A stretch of 64,000 nucleotides of DNA from MedAcidi-G1 sp000817085 (lineage in GTDB: Bacteria > Actinomycetota > Acidimicrobiia > Acidimicrobiales > MedAcidi-G1): assembly GCA_045568635.1 (NCBI GenBank), contig JBJLAO010000001.1:310001-374000 (forward strand), written 5' to 3'. Below are positions 42,635-52,044 of the stretch, one piece after another. The notes below the pieces were generated by a model that was not told the DNA's origin, made no database searches, and was given only the letters and a program-made list of their open reading frames with translations. Each line of letters opens with the position of its first letter. Positions within the stretch are counted from its first letter, which is position 1. The translations under genes were made by a program, and so were the position numbers.

Positions 42635-43327
42635 TTAGAGTTCAAAAATCTTTGATTGGGCTTCAAATTTTTTAATATAGGGAGCACCTGTCGGAGGAAC
42701 ATTTTTCATAAAACCCCAACTCCTTCGGTGGAAAAAAGTAGCTCCCTTGCTTTCGAGAGCTGAGCGATGTTTTGGACTCGGATATCCTTTGTTTTGGGGA
42801 AAATCATAACCTGGATAGAGCATGTCAGCTTCTTTCATTATTCGATCACGGCTAACTTTCGCCATCACCGAAGCTGCTGCGATGGAAAGACTTATTTGAT
42901 CACCCCGAACAATAGTCTCCGACCTGCCATCTCCAACAAAATCCCAAGCTCCATCTAGTAAAAGCCGATGCGGTCTTTTAGTTAGTCCATCGATAGCTCT
43001 TCTTGCCGCTATTCTTTGAGCCATTGACATGCCCAGTTCATCACATTCTTCATTACTGGCATGACCCAATGACCAATCTTCTGACCATTGATCTATACGG
43101 TCGAATAATTTTTCACGTTCTGCTTCTTTGAGCATTTTGGAGTCTCTAACCCCATTTATCCGACAATTACGGTTTGGTACCAGTGCAACAATCGTCAGAG
43201 GTCCCGCCCAAGCTCCCTTTCCAACTTCATCTAACCCTGCAACTATTTCATACCCGGCTTCCCAATAAGACTGTTCCATACGTAAATTAGGCGACTTACC
43301 AATAAGAGCTTTTCTCATATTTTCCAA
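42635..43327 (-). CDS. rnhB: Ribonuclease HII
   Basis: RNase HII cuts RNA in RNA-DNA hybrids, including single ribonucleotides. The 230-residue protein has the N-terminal catalytic motif VAGLDEVGKGAWAGPL (DExG), the RDSKML segment with the second Asp and LLLDGAWDF with the third. The GRSETIVRGDQISLSIAAASVMAKVSRD region is the standard substrate-contact segment. An N-terminal 25-residue extension may be trimmed by a later start. Confidence 0.94.
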   Translation of the reverse strand: MENMRKALIGKSPNLRMEQSYWEAGYEIVAGLDEVGKGAWAGPLTIVALVPNRNCRINGVRDSKMLKEAEREKLFDRIDQWSEDWSLGHASNEECDELGMSMAQRIAARRAIDGLTKRPHRLLLDGAWDFVGDGRSETIVRGDQISLSIAAASVMAKVSRDRIMKEADMLYPGYDFPQNKGYPSPKHRSALESKGATFFHRRSWGFMKNVPPTGAPYIKKFEAQSKIFEL

Positions 43328-43400
43328 AATTTAGCTGATTACGAAACTGTTAAACACATTATGGGATTAATAGGTGTGCAACTTTCATAGACTCCAACGG

Positions 43401-43964
43401 ATGAATAAAACAACTGCTGTCTTAATTCCAATCAAATCTTTCCATGATGCCAAGGAAAGACTCTCGGAAAGTCTCAGCAAGTCTGAACGTTTCAGTCTTA
43501 TGCAGCGAATGGCAGAAACCGTGATCAATTCATCAGGTTCTTTATCTATATGGGTGGTTTGTGACGATGATGAAGTTGCTTCATGGGCTGAATCAAAAAA
43601 TGTTTCAGTGATAAAAGTTAGAAAACCAGGTTTAAATACTGCCATAGAAGAAGGTGTCCTTACCCTTGAGAAAGCTGGTTTCTCTAAAGTAATAATCGCT
43701 CATGCCGATCTTCCTAACGCAGACGATTTACAAAAGTGTTCAGAATTCGAAGGAGTCACTATCGTTCAAGACCATAAAGGCGATGGAACGCCGGTTTTAG
43801 TAGTACCTACCGGTGAAGGTTTTCGTTTCTCATATGGTCCAAATTCATTTGCCACCCATACGTTAGAAGCGCAACGTCTTGGACTTCCGTATCGTCAATT
43901 ATTCGATCCAAAACTTAGTTTTGATGTAGACGAGCCAGAAGATTTAAAATTTATTGATAGTTAA
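43401..43964 (+). CDS. cofC: 2-phospho-L-lactate (phosphoenolpyruvate) guanylyltransferase of F420 biosynthesis
   Basis: CofC/FbiD activates 2-phospholactate or phosphoenolpyruvate with GTP, the step before F420 core assembly. The 187-residue product starts TAVLIPIKSFHDAKERLSESL, the characteristic CofC N-terminus, and contains IAHADLPNADDL, VTIVQDHKGDGTPVLVVP and SFATHTLEAQ. The ATG at 43401 is preferred over the in-frame GTG at 43374, which would add nine unrelated residues. Its presence shows the organism makes F420, which the LLM enzymes in this window may use. Confidence 0.92.
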   Translation: MNKTTAVLIPIKSFHDAKERLSESLSKSERFSLMQRMAETVINSSGSLSIWVVCDDDEVASWAESKNVSVIKVRKPGLNTAIEEGVLTLEKAGFSKVIIAHADLPNADDLQKCSEFEGVTIVQDHKGDGTPVLVVPTGEGFRFSYGPNSFATHTLEAQRLGLPYRQLFDPKLSFDVDEPEDLKFIDS

Positions 43965-44878
43965 TTAACTATTTTTGAACGGAGTAAATCTCGTATGAGT
44001 TCTTTAAGTTCTAGAGGTTTGTCTCCTTGTATACTGTGCCCCGCTCCTTTCACTTTTTTTACAACCATCTCCTGTTGGAAGCTTTTCATCTTCTCAACAT
44101 CTTCATCTCCTACAACGCTCCAGGCGCCACCTAACCACAAATGCACTGGAGACTTAATCCCAGCTACCTTGTTCCACAATTCTGAAAAATCAATTGTTTT
44201 TGAAGCATTTTCATTATCTTCATTTTTCCATGCTCTGCCTATGTCATACCGCCACGACCATTTACCATCTTCTATTTCATGGGCGTTATGAAGAACCCCA
44301 CGTCTCAAGGAAGTTTCTGATCTATTTGGATTGTGTTCAATAGTTCTTTTTAGAATTTCTTCAAAACTTTCAAAAACTTCCGGTCCTGAAACAAAATTTA
44401 TTATTGGTTCAGCTTTTGCCTGATCTGTGCCTGGTGTGACATCGACAATTCCAAGCCTTTTCACCAATTGTGGATGGTCTGCCGCTATGCATAAAGCAGT
44501 TAATCCACCTAGTGACATCCCTACAACTGCTTCAGTTTCTGGAGCCCAGTGTTGCATTGCCTCAGCCACTTGATCTGCAAGAACAAAAGGTGTGTAGTCA
44601 CACTTAGGTCTCCAGTCTGAATGGCCATGACCAGGAAGGTCTAATGCTAATAGTGGCGTATCGAGTGCCAAAGCAACTGTGTCCCACGTATGAGCATTTT
44701 GCGCTCCACCATGTAGAAACACTAATTGAGGAGGCTGTTCGCCCCAAAAAATTCCACTAATCGAAAAACCTTCAGAACTCGTGAAGAATTTCCGCTCAAC
44801 TTTCGGCATTCCTTTCCATGAAATTCCTGCCTCAGTAGCATTTTCTCTCAACATTGAAAATTCTTCGTACTCAACCAA
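43961..44878 (-). CDS. Alpha/beta hydrolase
   Basis: A 305-residue alpha/beta hydrolase with the oxyanion segment LVFLHGGAQNAHTWD, nucleophile elbow VGMSLGG and catalytic His in VKGAGHSIQGD. This pattern fits epoxide hydrolase, esterase or meta-cleavage-product hydrolase subgroups; the Asp/Ser nucleophile here is Ser, which argues against an epoxide hydrolase. Its stop overlaps that of cofC by four bases in convergent orientation. The substrate is unknown. Confidence 0.88.
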   Translation of the reverse strand: MVEYEEFSMLRENATEAGISWKGMPKVERKFFTSSEGFSISGIFWGEQPPQLVFLHGGAQNAHTWDTVALALDTPLLALDLPGHGHSDWRPKCDYTPFVLADQVAEAMQHWAPETEAVVGMSLGGLTALCIAADHPQLVKRLGIVDVTPGTDQAKAEPIINFVSGPEVFESFEEILKRTIEHNPNRSETSLRRGVLHNAHEIEDGKWSWRYDIGRAWKNEDNENASKTIDFSELWNKVAGIKSPVHLWLGGAWSVVGDEDVEKMKSFQQEMVVKKVKGAGHSIQGDKPLELKELIRDLLRSKIVN

Positions 44879-44980
44879 TTGTGAAACCCCTCTAAAGCTT
44901 TACATATTTCTAACACTCCGAAACTACTTTGCAAGATTTCGTGATGCGACAAACACGACTATTTGAAATACGATCAAAAT

Positions 44981-46180
44981 ATGACCTTTGTTGATAGGCC
45001 TGAAATAAATCTTCTTGATGGAGAATTTTACGTCAACTCTCCTTACGAGATATTTGCTTGGATGCGTAATAATGAACCCATTTTTTGGGATGAAACAAAT
45101 GAATTATGGGGAGTCTCTCGTTATGACGATATTGTCTCGATAGAACGGGATAAAAAAAGGTTTATTTCTTCAGATACGAAGAAGGGTGGTTACCGGCCTA
45201 ACATTCCAGCAGATCCATCGATAATAGGACTTGACGACCCGCACCACGTCGTGCGTCGAAATTTGGTATCACGTCGTTTCACTCCAAAGGCAGTGCTCAC
45301 TTGGGAAGAACATATTCGAGAAACTGTTAAGGGGTTATTAGATAATGTTGCTAAAACGGGAAGAGCCGAGGTTATTTCTGAATTGGCCGCCCCACTTCCT
45401 GCCCAGATGATCGGTCTTTTCCTTGGTTTTCCAAACGACATGTGGCCCAAACTTGCAGAATGGTCTGAAAGGTCAATTGCTTTAGGGGGTGGGCCTGGAT
45501 ATATGAACGATGAAGGTATTACGGCTGTTTTTGAGTTCGCTGATGCTTGTAGCCATCTTTATGAAAGTAAAAAAGAATGCCCCGCCGATGATGTGATGTC
45601 TAAATGGGTTGACACAGAAATAAAAGGATTAAACGACCACCCATTTGGTTTAGACCAGATAATTTCTGATTGTTTATTAATGCTTGATGGCGGTGCGGAA
45701 ACAACTCGCACTGTGATTGCGAGAACTTTGGTGGAGCTTGCCGAAAATGAAATCGCTTGGAGCGATCTACGACAATTAGACGATATCTCAATAGCAGTTG
45801 AGGAATTTATACGGTTCGTTACCCCTATTCATAATATGTGTCGCGTAGCTACCGAAAATGTCACGATAAATGACACACTCATTAAAAAAGGTGACCAAGT
45901 TGTACTTATGTACTCATCTGCTAATAGAGATTCAAATCATTTTGATGATCCCGAGAATCTAAAAGTTGACAGAAACCCAAATCACCATCTGTCTTTCGGT
46001 CATGGAACTCATTTTTGTTTAGGTGCGTCTCTGGCAAGATTGGAAATAAAAATTTTCTTTGAGGAATTTTTAGAGCGGTTTAAAAGTTTGTCGCTTGATA
46101 AAAACAATCCCCCAGTCGAGATGCCAAATTCTTTTGTCTATGGTCTTCGTGAAGCTCATATAGTCCTCGAAGAGAACTAG
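44981..46180 (+). CDS. Cytochrome P450
   Basis: A 399-residue soluble bacterial P450. The I-helix oxygen motif is DGGAETTRT, the K-helix ExxR is VEEFIRFVTP, and the heme-binding loop is FGHGTHFCLGASLARLE with the axial Cys. The layout resembles actinobacterial CYP125/CYP142/CYP107-like class I enzymes, which need a ferredoxin and reductase; none is adjacent. The ATG at 44981 gives a standard N-terminus; the TTG at 44963 adds six residues. Sterol or terpenoid substrates are common for such P450s but this is not shown here. Confidence 0.93.
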   Translation: MTFVDRPEINLLDGEFYVNSPYEIFAWMRNNEPIFWDETNELWGVSRYDDIVSIERDKKRFISSDTKKGGYRPNIPADPSIIGLDDPHHVVRRNLVSRRFTPKAVLTWEEHIRETVKGLLDNVAKTGRAEVISELAAPLPAQMIGLFLGFPNDMWPKLAEWSERSIALGGGPGYMNDEGITAVFEFADACSHLYESKKECPADDVMSKWVDTEIKGLNDHPFGLDQIISDCLLMLDGGAETTRTVIARTLVELAENEIAWSDLRQLDDISIAVEEFIRFVTPIHNMCRVATENVTINDTLIKKGDQVVLMYSSANRDSNHFDDPENLKVDRNPNHHLSFGHGTHFCLGASLARLEIKIFFEEFLERFKSLSLDKNNPPVEMPNSFVYGLREAHIVLEEN

Positions 46181-46190
46181 AGTTTTAACC

Positions 46191-46829
46191 TTATTTTTTT
46201 TCTTCAATTTCTAGTAGATCAACAAGTCCTTCAAAGCCATCAGCTTTTCTTAAAGACCGATCTATATACAAAAGAGCAATGAGACTCGCGATAAAGCCTG
46301 CTGGAAAACCAACTAAAGTTCTGATCACTACATAGCCGTCTACAGATGTATGTCTGTATAACCAGACATCCCAAATAGAAGTAAGAATTTGATAAAACCC
46401 TAATAAGACTGTCATCTGGGACATCACTCTAGAAAATACCTTGTGCTTGATTGTCTCTTTCTTAAAGGGAAGAACAGCAGGGATAATCTGGCTCAAAAAA
46501 GAACGCTTGAGGAGCACAGTTACTATAAGTCCCAAACCGATCGCAGCCTTTGTAGCTATTCCAATACCAAAATAGACATCCTCAGAATCAGTGATTATTC
46601 CAATCAGACCTCTTACTAACAAATAGACAATTAGTAAAGGTAAAAACTTCCCCACCGCTTCTCCTCGGCGGCTACGTCTTACGGTTATCTGAATTCCCCA
46701 AACGGTAGCGCCACCCACAGCCCAACCAAGACTGGCGAATCTGTTAAGCAGTAAAAAGATAACCACCGGAGCAACGGAGTCTATTAATCGTCTATAGCTC
46801 GCTTCATTCCCCGTGATATTCATACTCAA
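46191..46829 (-). CDS. DUF3159-like integral membrane protein
   Basis: The 212-residue protein has about five hydrophobic segments (SVAPVVIFLLLN, AVGGATVWGIQI, FLPLLIVYLLVRG, AAIGLGLIVTVL and the C-terminal VGFPAGFIASLIALLYI) with a basic loop RRSRRGEA after the second. The length and N-terminal segment recall the DUF3159 membrane family of actinobacteria, but the match is weak. It is convergent with the P450 gene across ten bases. No function is proposed. Confidence 0.55.
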   Translation of the reverse strand: MSMNITGNEASYRRLIDSVAPVVIFLLLNRFASLGWAVGGATVWGIQITVRRSRRGEAVGKFLPLLIVYLLVRGLIGIITDSEDVYFGIGIATKAAIGLGLIVTVLLKRSFLSQIIPAVLPFKKETIKHKVFSRVMSQMTVLLGFYQILTSIWDVWLYRHTSVDGYVVIRTLVGFPAGFIASLIALLYIDRSLRKADGFEGLVDLLEIEEKK

Positions 46830-46891
46830 ATTTCTAATCCTTTTCGTTTTCTCTAATTTGAATAGTCGAAACCTCTAAAACAAATACCATT

Positions 46892-47722
46892 CTATTGATC
46901 CTTCTTTGGGAGCCAAGTCCAACCTAAAGCTGACCATGTATAAGAAGCGCTGTAGTTCTTATCATTCGGAAATAATGGAAGAGCTTTTGACTCATCAACA
47001 ATTCTGATATTTTCCGGTAAAGGTTTCGACTCAAGTGCTAAAAAAATCTCATCTGCATTTGTATATGTTTGCAACTGCTGAAGTGTCGCAAGTGTGGGGC
47101 TTATCATGGTCAGTTCGCCTGATTCCCATTTCTGGAGAGCATCTGATGGGCTGATCCAGAAAGCTTCAACAGCCTCTTTGCCATCAACTTGAGGAGTAAC
47201 AAGACTGGGAGACTGTGCTACAAAAAAGTAGGTGTCGTACCGCCTAGGTCCTCCCTTCGGAGTAATCCATCTACTTATCGGTTTAATTCCTGACAGTTCT
47301 AAAGAAAGTTGACTTTGCGAAATAATTTGTGAAAAATTTGATTCCCCATCTTCTAGAAACTTTCGATATGACAGCAACTCATCTTCATGACATCCAACCA
47401 CTACGCCGACCTCTTCAATAGTTTCTCTAATCGCCGCAATCCAATAAGATCTTGCTTCATCAGTTCGCAGCTGTGCATCTGCTTCTTCGTTCGTTAGACC
47501 TGAAACAAGGTCATTCCACTTATAGCTTCTGTCGTCGTGTTCGATTGCGCCACCAGGAAAAATTGTATGACTTGCTACAAAACCGGAATTGTTATTTCTT
47601 AGAAGCATCAAAACCTTAAGGTCTGGACGATTGTCTACAAGAATCATAGTTGCCGCAGGAAGTATTGGAATATCGTCAGTTTCTATATCATTTCTCGAAA
47701 CCCATGGATCCAAATTATTCAC
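46892..47722 (-). CDS. Nudix hydrolase, NUDT19/CoA-pyrophosphatase-like
   Basis: The 276-residue protein has an interrupted Nudix box, as in NUDT7/NUDT19: TIFPGGAIEHDD at the start, a roughly 35-residue insertion, then AAIRETIEEVGV with the RExxEE catalytic core. This layout belongs to the branch that hydrolyses CoA and acyl-CoA pyrophosphate bonds, but substrate calls on Nudix proteins are weak. It is divergent from the SulP transporter gene across 83 bases. Confidence 0.85.
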   Translation of the reverse strand: MNNLDPWVSRNDIETDDIPILPAATMILVDNRPDLKVLMLLRNNNSGFVASHTIFPGGAIEHDDRSYKWNDLVSGLTNEEADAQLRTDEARSYWIAAIRETIEEVGVVVGCHEDELLSYRKFLEDGESNFSQIISQSQLSLELSGIKPISRWITPKGGPRRYDTYFFVAQSPSLVTPQVDGKEAVEAFWISPSDALQKWESGELTMISPTLATLQQLQTYTNADEIFLALESKPLPENIRIVDESKALPLFPNDKNYSASYTWSALGWTWLPKKDQ

Positions 47723-47805
47723 ATGCTTGACACTACTTGCAGTTAAGAGAAGAAACTTAAAGCTAATGGATGCGTATTTAGACTTTTAGGACATATGGTT
47801 TTTGA

Positions 47806-49068
47806 ATGCGATATTCAACAACCCAGAAACTAAGAAATGCTGATCGCATAATATTTGGAGATGTTTTAGCTGGGATAAGTGTCGCTTTGCTGCTGATTCC
47901 TCAGTCGATGGCTTATGCAGAACTCGCTGGCCTGCCACCAGAGATTGGTCTTTTTGCGTCGGCTTTACCTCCTATTTTTGCAGCCTTTGTAGCTTCGTCT
48001 CCTTATTTGCAAACAGGACCTGTCGCGCTCACAAGCCTTCTAACTCTGGGTGCCTTGAGTGGGCTAGCTGATGCAGGTACAACACATTATGTAGAACTTG
48101 CAGCCTTGCTGGCTTTAATAGTTGGAATTTCACGACTCATATTTGGATTTCTCAGATTGGGTAACCTTGTTTACCTCATGAATGCACCTGTAGTAACAGG
48201 TTTCACTTCGGCGGCCGTAATACTAATTATTGCTTCTCAGATCCCTAAAACAATAGGAAATGAGATTAATGCAAATGGAACCTTAAATCGTGCCTATAGG
48301 TCTTTAAGTGATTTTGAAAATTGGGAAATCGAATCCTTGCTGATCTCTGGAGTGACTATTTTTCTCATAATTGTGGGTAAATATATACACAAGCTTTTTC
48401 CCGGCGCACTTCTTGTACTTGTTGCTGGATCTATTTATAGCCACTTGAGTGATTACAAAGGCCCTGTTGTAGGCGAAATACCTACAGGGATACCTGATCT
48501 TGGATTCGGGTTGCCTTGGGGTTCCGTAGATGAGCTTTTCTTATCGGGAATCGTGATTGCTCTTATTGGTTTTGCTGAACCGGCTTCAATCTCAAGAATA
48601 TTTGCTTCTCAAGAGAATCAGCGATGGAGCGCTAACCGTGAATTTGTTAGTCAAGGATTAGCAAATGTGGCTTCTGCATTTTCAGGAGCTTTGCCAGTTG
48701 GAGGCTCATTTAGCAGATCATCTCTTAATAAGCTTTCCGGTGCTCAAAGCAAGTGGTCGGGTTTGGTAACTGGGATCGTAGTTTGTGTTTTCTTACCTTT
48801 TGCTAATGTTTTAGATCGTCTACCTGAAGCAACCCTCGGTGCTGTAGTTGTCGCTGCAGTATTGGGTCTCATACGGCCAAAAAAACTATTATTTTCGATT
48901 CGTGACTCCACTTCCGAAGGACTTATAACTTGGGTTACTTTTATAGCAACGCTAACTCTTTCGCCTCACGTGGAAAGAGGTGTTCTTGTCGGAATCGGAT
49001 TTTCTATTCTTGTTAATGTTTATAAAAAATCAAAACTAGATGATAACCGGATCGAAAATTTTAGTTAA
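47806..49068 (+). CDS. SulP-family anion transporter lacking a STAS domain
   Basis: The 420-residue protein has about twelve hydrophobic segments and the SulP signature near the N-terminus (GDVLAGISVALLLIPQSMAYAELAGLPPEIGLFAS). LPVGGSFSRSSLNKLSGAQS is the typical mid-protein motif. SulP/SLC26 carriers move sulfate, bicarbonate or other anions. The usual C-terminal cytoplasmic STAS domain (about 120 residues) is missing; the protein ends after the last helix and a short basic tail. It faces a gene next to a sulfatase, so sulfate handling is plausible. The stop codons of the two genes overlap. Confidence 0.9.
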   Translation: MRYSTTQKLRNADRIIFGDVLAGISVALLLIPQSMAYAELAGLPPEIGLFASALPPIFAAFVASSPYLQTGPVALTSLLTLGALSGLADAGTTHYVELAALLALIVGISRLIFGFLRLGNLVYLMNAPVVTGFTSAAVILIIASQIPKTIGNEINANGTLNRAYRSLSDFENWEIESLLISGVTIFLIIVGKYIHKLFPGALLVLVAGSIYSHLSDYKGPVVGEIPTGIPDLGFGLPWGSVDELFLSGIVIALIGFAEPASISRIFASQENQRWSANREFVSQGLANVASAFSGALPVGGSFSRSSLNKLSGAQSKWSGLVTGIVVCVFLPFANVLDRLPEATLGAVVVAAVLGLIRPKKLLFSIRDSTSEGLITWVTFIATLTLSPHVERGVLVGIGFSILVNVYKKSKLDDNRIENFS

Positions 49069-49691
49069 GACCAAACTTTTATTAATGATTCGACATCAGT
49101 CAATGTTGCTAAAACTGCAAGGGTGTTTTCGATAATAGTTTTTCCGTATTCGGGAGGCACACCTGCTACAGCATCTATAGGTACTACGACTTGATAAGCA
49201 TTATTTATTAGGTCAAAAACACAATTTTGCACAGCAACGTTTAAGGAAACTCCACTTACAACCACCGTGGAAATTCCTTCATTTCTCAGCAAAGCGTCCA
49301 ATTCGGTTCCCGACGTGGGTGATAAACCATGGAACCTAGGAAGGAGGACATCTGATTCCACATTGAAACCTACTTCTTTTATCGGCTCCACTGCTTCGGT
49401 GTCTGGCAGCTGCTTTATGGGTGAACGACGAGCGGCTCCAAAAAGTCGAGCATTATTATTTGAACCCCAATCATCATTTCTTATCATTGCTAGTCCATGA
49501 ACTACTTTTATTTTTGAATTTCGTGCTGCTTGTGCAAGTTTTCCTAAATTAGCAATAATGTTTTTAGAGGCTTCTGCAAGAGCTGGAAAACTAGAGTTTT
49601 CACCTATGACTCCATTTTGGCACTCCACCAAAAGTAAGGCAGTGTGATTAGGATCTACTAAATCTTTGATTTCAAGATGCTCGCTACTCAT
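49065..49691 (-). CDS. Isochorismatase-fold protein lacking the catalytic triad
   Basis: The 208-residue protein has the isochorismatase/cysteine-hydrolase fold. The usual Asp-Lys-Cys triad is replaced at all three places: E23 in LLVECQNGV, R119 in LLPRFHGL and A153 in VSLNVAVQN, where T-N-x-C is normal. VSGVSLNVAVQNCVFDLINNAYQVVVP otherwise keeps the fold. I recall an actinobacterial subfamily with similar changes, so this may be a distinct group rather than decay. It overlaps the sulfatase gene by eight bases. Function is unknown; RutB-like hydrolysis is unlikely without the Cys. Confidence 0.75.
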   Translation of the reverse strand: MSSEHLEIKDLVDPNHTALLLVECQNGVIGENSSFPALAEASKNIIANLGKLAQAARNSKIKVVHGLAMIRNDDWGSNNNARLFGAARRSPIKQLPDTEAVEPIKEVGFNVESDVLLPRFHGLSPTSGTELDALLRNEGISTVVVSGVSLNVAVQNCVFDLINNAYQVVVPIDAVAGVPPEYGKTIIENTLAVLATLTDVESLIKVWS

Positions 49692-52044
49692 ATTTGACTC
49701 CAGAATCTCTTAACAAATCAATCCATCTTGTTCCCGCATCAGGAGCTAGTTCTCCAGGAACATAAGTAACCGAAATTAAACTTCCTTTGTAAGGAAATGG
49801 TCCGTGCCGCTCATACAAGGGCCATGAAACTGGTGATCTCCTGTCAATCCCAACATCTATTCCTTCAAATGGAGCCATTGCCGTCAACACAGGGAGATCA
49901 GGAGTCTCTGCAACCATGGAAGTATCTACATATACCTTTGCATTCCACATCAAATCCCCTGATGCTTCGACTTTCAATTTTATTTCTGATACACCTGCAG
50001 CTAGCTCCCCGCAAGGAACATCTGTCATCGTCCCGTAACCATTATGGACATGATGAAGCTCACCGTTTTCTATGTACATGGAGTAGCCGCCTCCCTGATC
50101 CCCGTGAGCCACGAGCACCCCTTCGTCACCTTTCTCATAATCGAGTGAAATTATGATTTCAAAAGAGCGAAAATTTATCAACTTGAGAGATCTGTATCTT
50201 TCTACCGTCGGTGTGCCAGGCAAGAAAGACTGAGTTTGTTCAAGTTCTTCCTCCCATTTCGGACGGACGATATTTTTTAAACCTGTACCTTCATCAAGTG
50301 GAAACACCTGGTTAGCCCAAGCTTCTTGTTCCCAAATATCTTTTAATTCAGCTAAAACTTCAGGGTGTGTGTCCGACAGGTCGTTTGTTTCTGTCGGGTC
50401 GGTTGATAGGTCAAAAAGTTCCCATTTGTCTTCTGCGAATGAAGTTCGTTTCTGATGACAGGTTGCTGCTGACCAGCCTTCGCGATAAATGCCCCTATGC
50501 CCTTCTTGCTCGTAATACTGCAATGTGTGGGTGCTTTCAGCTTCTTCATTACTCATTGATTCAAGAAAGCTACTACCGCTAGGTGGTACCAACTTTTGAC
50601 CTTTTCGTTCTTCTGGTATATCAATTTCGAGTATTTCAAGAATCGTGGGTAAGAGATCAGTCACATGTTGATATTGCTTTCTGATTGATCCCGCGTCGTC
50701 CAAACCATCGGCTTTTGAAATTATTAAGGGAACTTGGTGGCCACCTTGATGTGTGTTTGTTTTATACAAGCGGAATGGAGTATTAGAAGCCATTGCCCAT
50801 CCATTTGGATAATGAGCGAGTGCTTGTGGGCCCCCTAGTAGGTCCAACCTCGAATTATCAGCTTCTATCGAATCAAGAGGATTCTCTCTAACTTGGCTGA
50901 TCAGGGTTCTAAAATATGCCGAAGTTCCATTATCTAAGCCCTCCCTGCTCGCTCCATTATCTGAAGTGAAAACAACAACGGTGTTTTCCCATTCTCCCAT
51001 GGCTTCTAATTCTTGTCGTAGCCTTCCAAAATTCTGGTCGACGTTGTCAACCATTGCTGCATAGATCTCTTGGTAACGGACAAAAGTCTCTTTTTCTATG
51101 TCACCTAACTCATCCCATGGGCTTACTGCATAGTTTTTTTCTCTATTCCTCGGGGGTAGAACTGTTCCCTCGGGGATCAAACCAGATGAAATCTGGCGTT
51201 CGTAACGCTCTGCTCTGATTTTGTCCCATCCTCTGTTATATATCCCTTCATATTTCCTTATGTCTTTTTCAGGAGCTTGAAGAGGGGCATGTACAGCTCC
51301 ATGAGAGAAATACATAAACCACGGTTTTTTTGGATGCCCTGTCCTCACTTCCTTTATCATGTCCAGGGCATGATCTGTTAGGTCGTCAGTAAAAAAGTAG
51401 TTTTCTGGATACGAGTCAACCTGCACTACATGATTGTCTTCATATAAGCGATGCGGTTGATGAAAGTTTGTAAAACCATCAAGTATCCCGTAATAACGAT
51501 CAAAGCCGCGTTGACAAGGCCAAGAATTTTTTGGGCCAGCTTCTGAGAGAGTGTTATCTGGTGTTAAATGCCATTTGCCAACCATGAGGGTTGCCCATCC
51601 GTTGTCTGAAAGGATCTCAGCCAAAGTTGCAGTATCGCTTCGAATGGATGCTGCATAGCCAGGAAAACCAGGATCTGCGTGGCAGACCGTAGCTAATCCA
51701 GCTAAATGAGAATTTAAACCAGTCAGTAATGAAGCGCGTGTTGGGGAACACATTGGATTCACATGAAAATTTGTATATCGAATACCTTCGGCTGCTAGAG
51801 CATCCAAATTAGGTGTTTCAATCTCAGAACCATAAGAACCTAGATCTGAAAAACCAAGGTCATCACATAGAACTATGAGAATGTTTGGTGCGTCTTCGTG
51901 AGGCTCATTTCTTTTTGGCCAAGCTGGCGAGGAAGTCGCGTGTAAGCGTCCGATTTCTCCTTCGAATCCCGAGTACGCTTTATTCAAATTTTTTTCTTTG
52001 TCATTTCTGCAGGTTATTTTTTTGAACATGTCAGTTGCTTTCAT
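49684..52044 (-). CDS. Arylsulfatase-family sulfatase
   Basis: A 786-residue type I sulfatase. The formylglycine motif is C99-S-P-T-R, followed by ASLLTG; the metal site includes LCDDLGFSDLG (D61, D62) and VVFTSDNGASREG. The protein needs a formylglycine-generating enzyme for activity, which is not in this window. It hydrolyses sulfate esters; the size and C-terminal domain resemble the alkyl/aryl sulfatase group with broad substrates. No signal peptide is visible at the N-terminus, so it is probably cytoplasmic. The start overlaps the MFS stop by 14 bases; an ATG at 52029 would remove five residues and the overlap. Confidence 0.92.
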   Translation of the reverse strand: MKATDMFKKITCRNDKEKNLNKAYSGFEGEIGRLHATSSPAWPKRNEPHEDAPNILIVLCDDLGFSDLGSYGSEIETPNLDALAAEGIRYTNFHVNPMCSPTRASLLTGLNSHLAGLATVCHADPGFPGYAASIRSDTATLAEILSDNGWATLMVGKWHLTPDNTLSEAGPKNSWPCQRGFDRYYGILDGFTNFHQPHRLYEDNHVVQVDSYPENYFFTDDLTDHALDMIKEVRTGHPKKPWFMYFSHGAVHAPLQAPEKDIRKYEGIYNRGWDKIRAERYERQISSGLIPEGTVLPPRNREKNYAVSPWDELGDIEKETFVRYQEIYAAMVDNVDQNFGRLRQELEAMGEWENTVVVFTSDNGASREGLDNGTSAYFRTLISQVRENPLDSIEADNSRLDLLGGPQALAHYPNGWAMASNTPFRLYKTNTHQGGHQVPLIISKADGLDDAGSIRKQYQHVTDLLPTILEILEIDIPEERKGQKLVPPSGSSFLESMSNEEAESTHTLQYYEQEGHRGIYREGWSAATCHQKRTSFAEDKWELFDLSTDPTETNDLSDTHPEVLAELKDIWEQEAWANQVFPLDEGTGLKNIVRPKWEEELEQTQSFLPGTPTVERYRSLKLINFRSFEIIISLDYEKGDEGVLVAHGDQGGGYSMYIENGELHHVHNGYGTMTDVPCGELAAGVSEIKLKVEASGDLMWNAKVYVDTSMVAETPDLPVLTAMAPFEGIDVGIDRRSPVSWPLYERHGPFPYKGSLISVTYVPGELAPDAGTRWIDLLRDSGVKYE

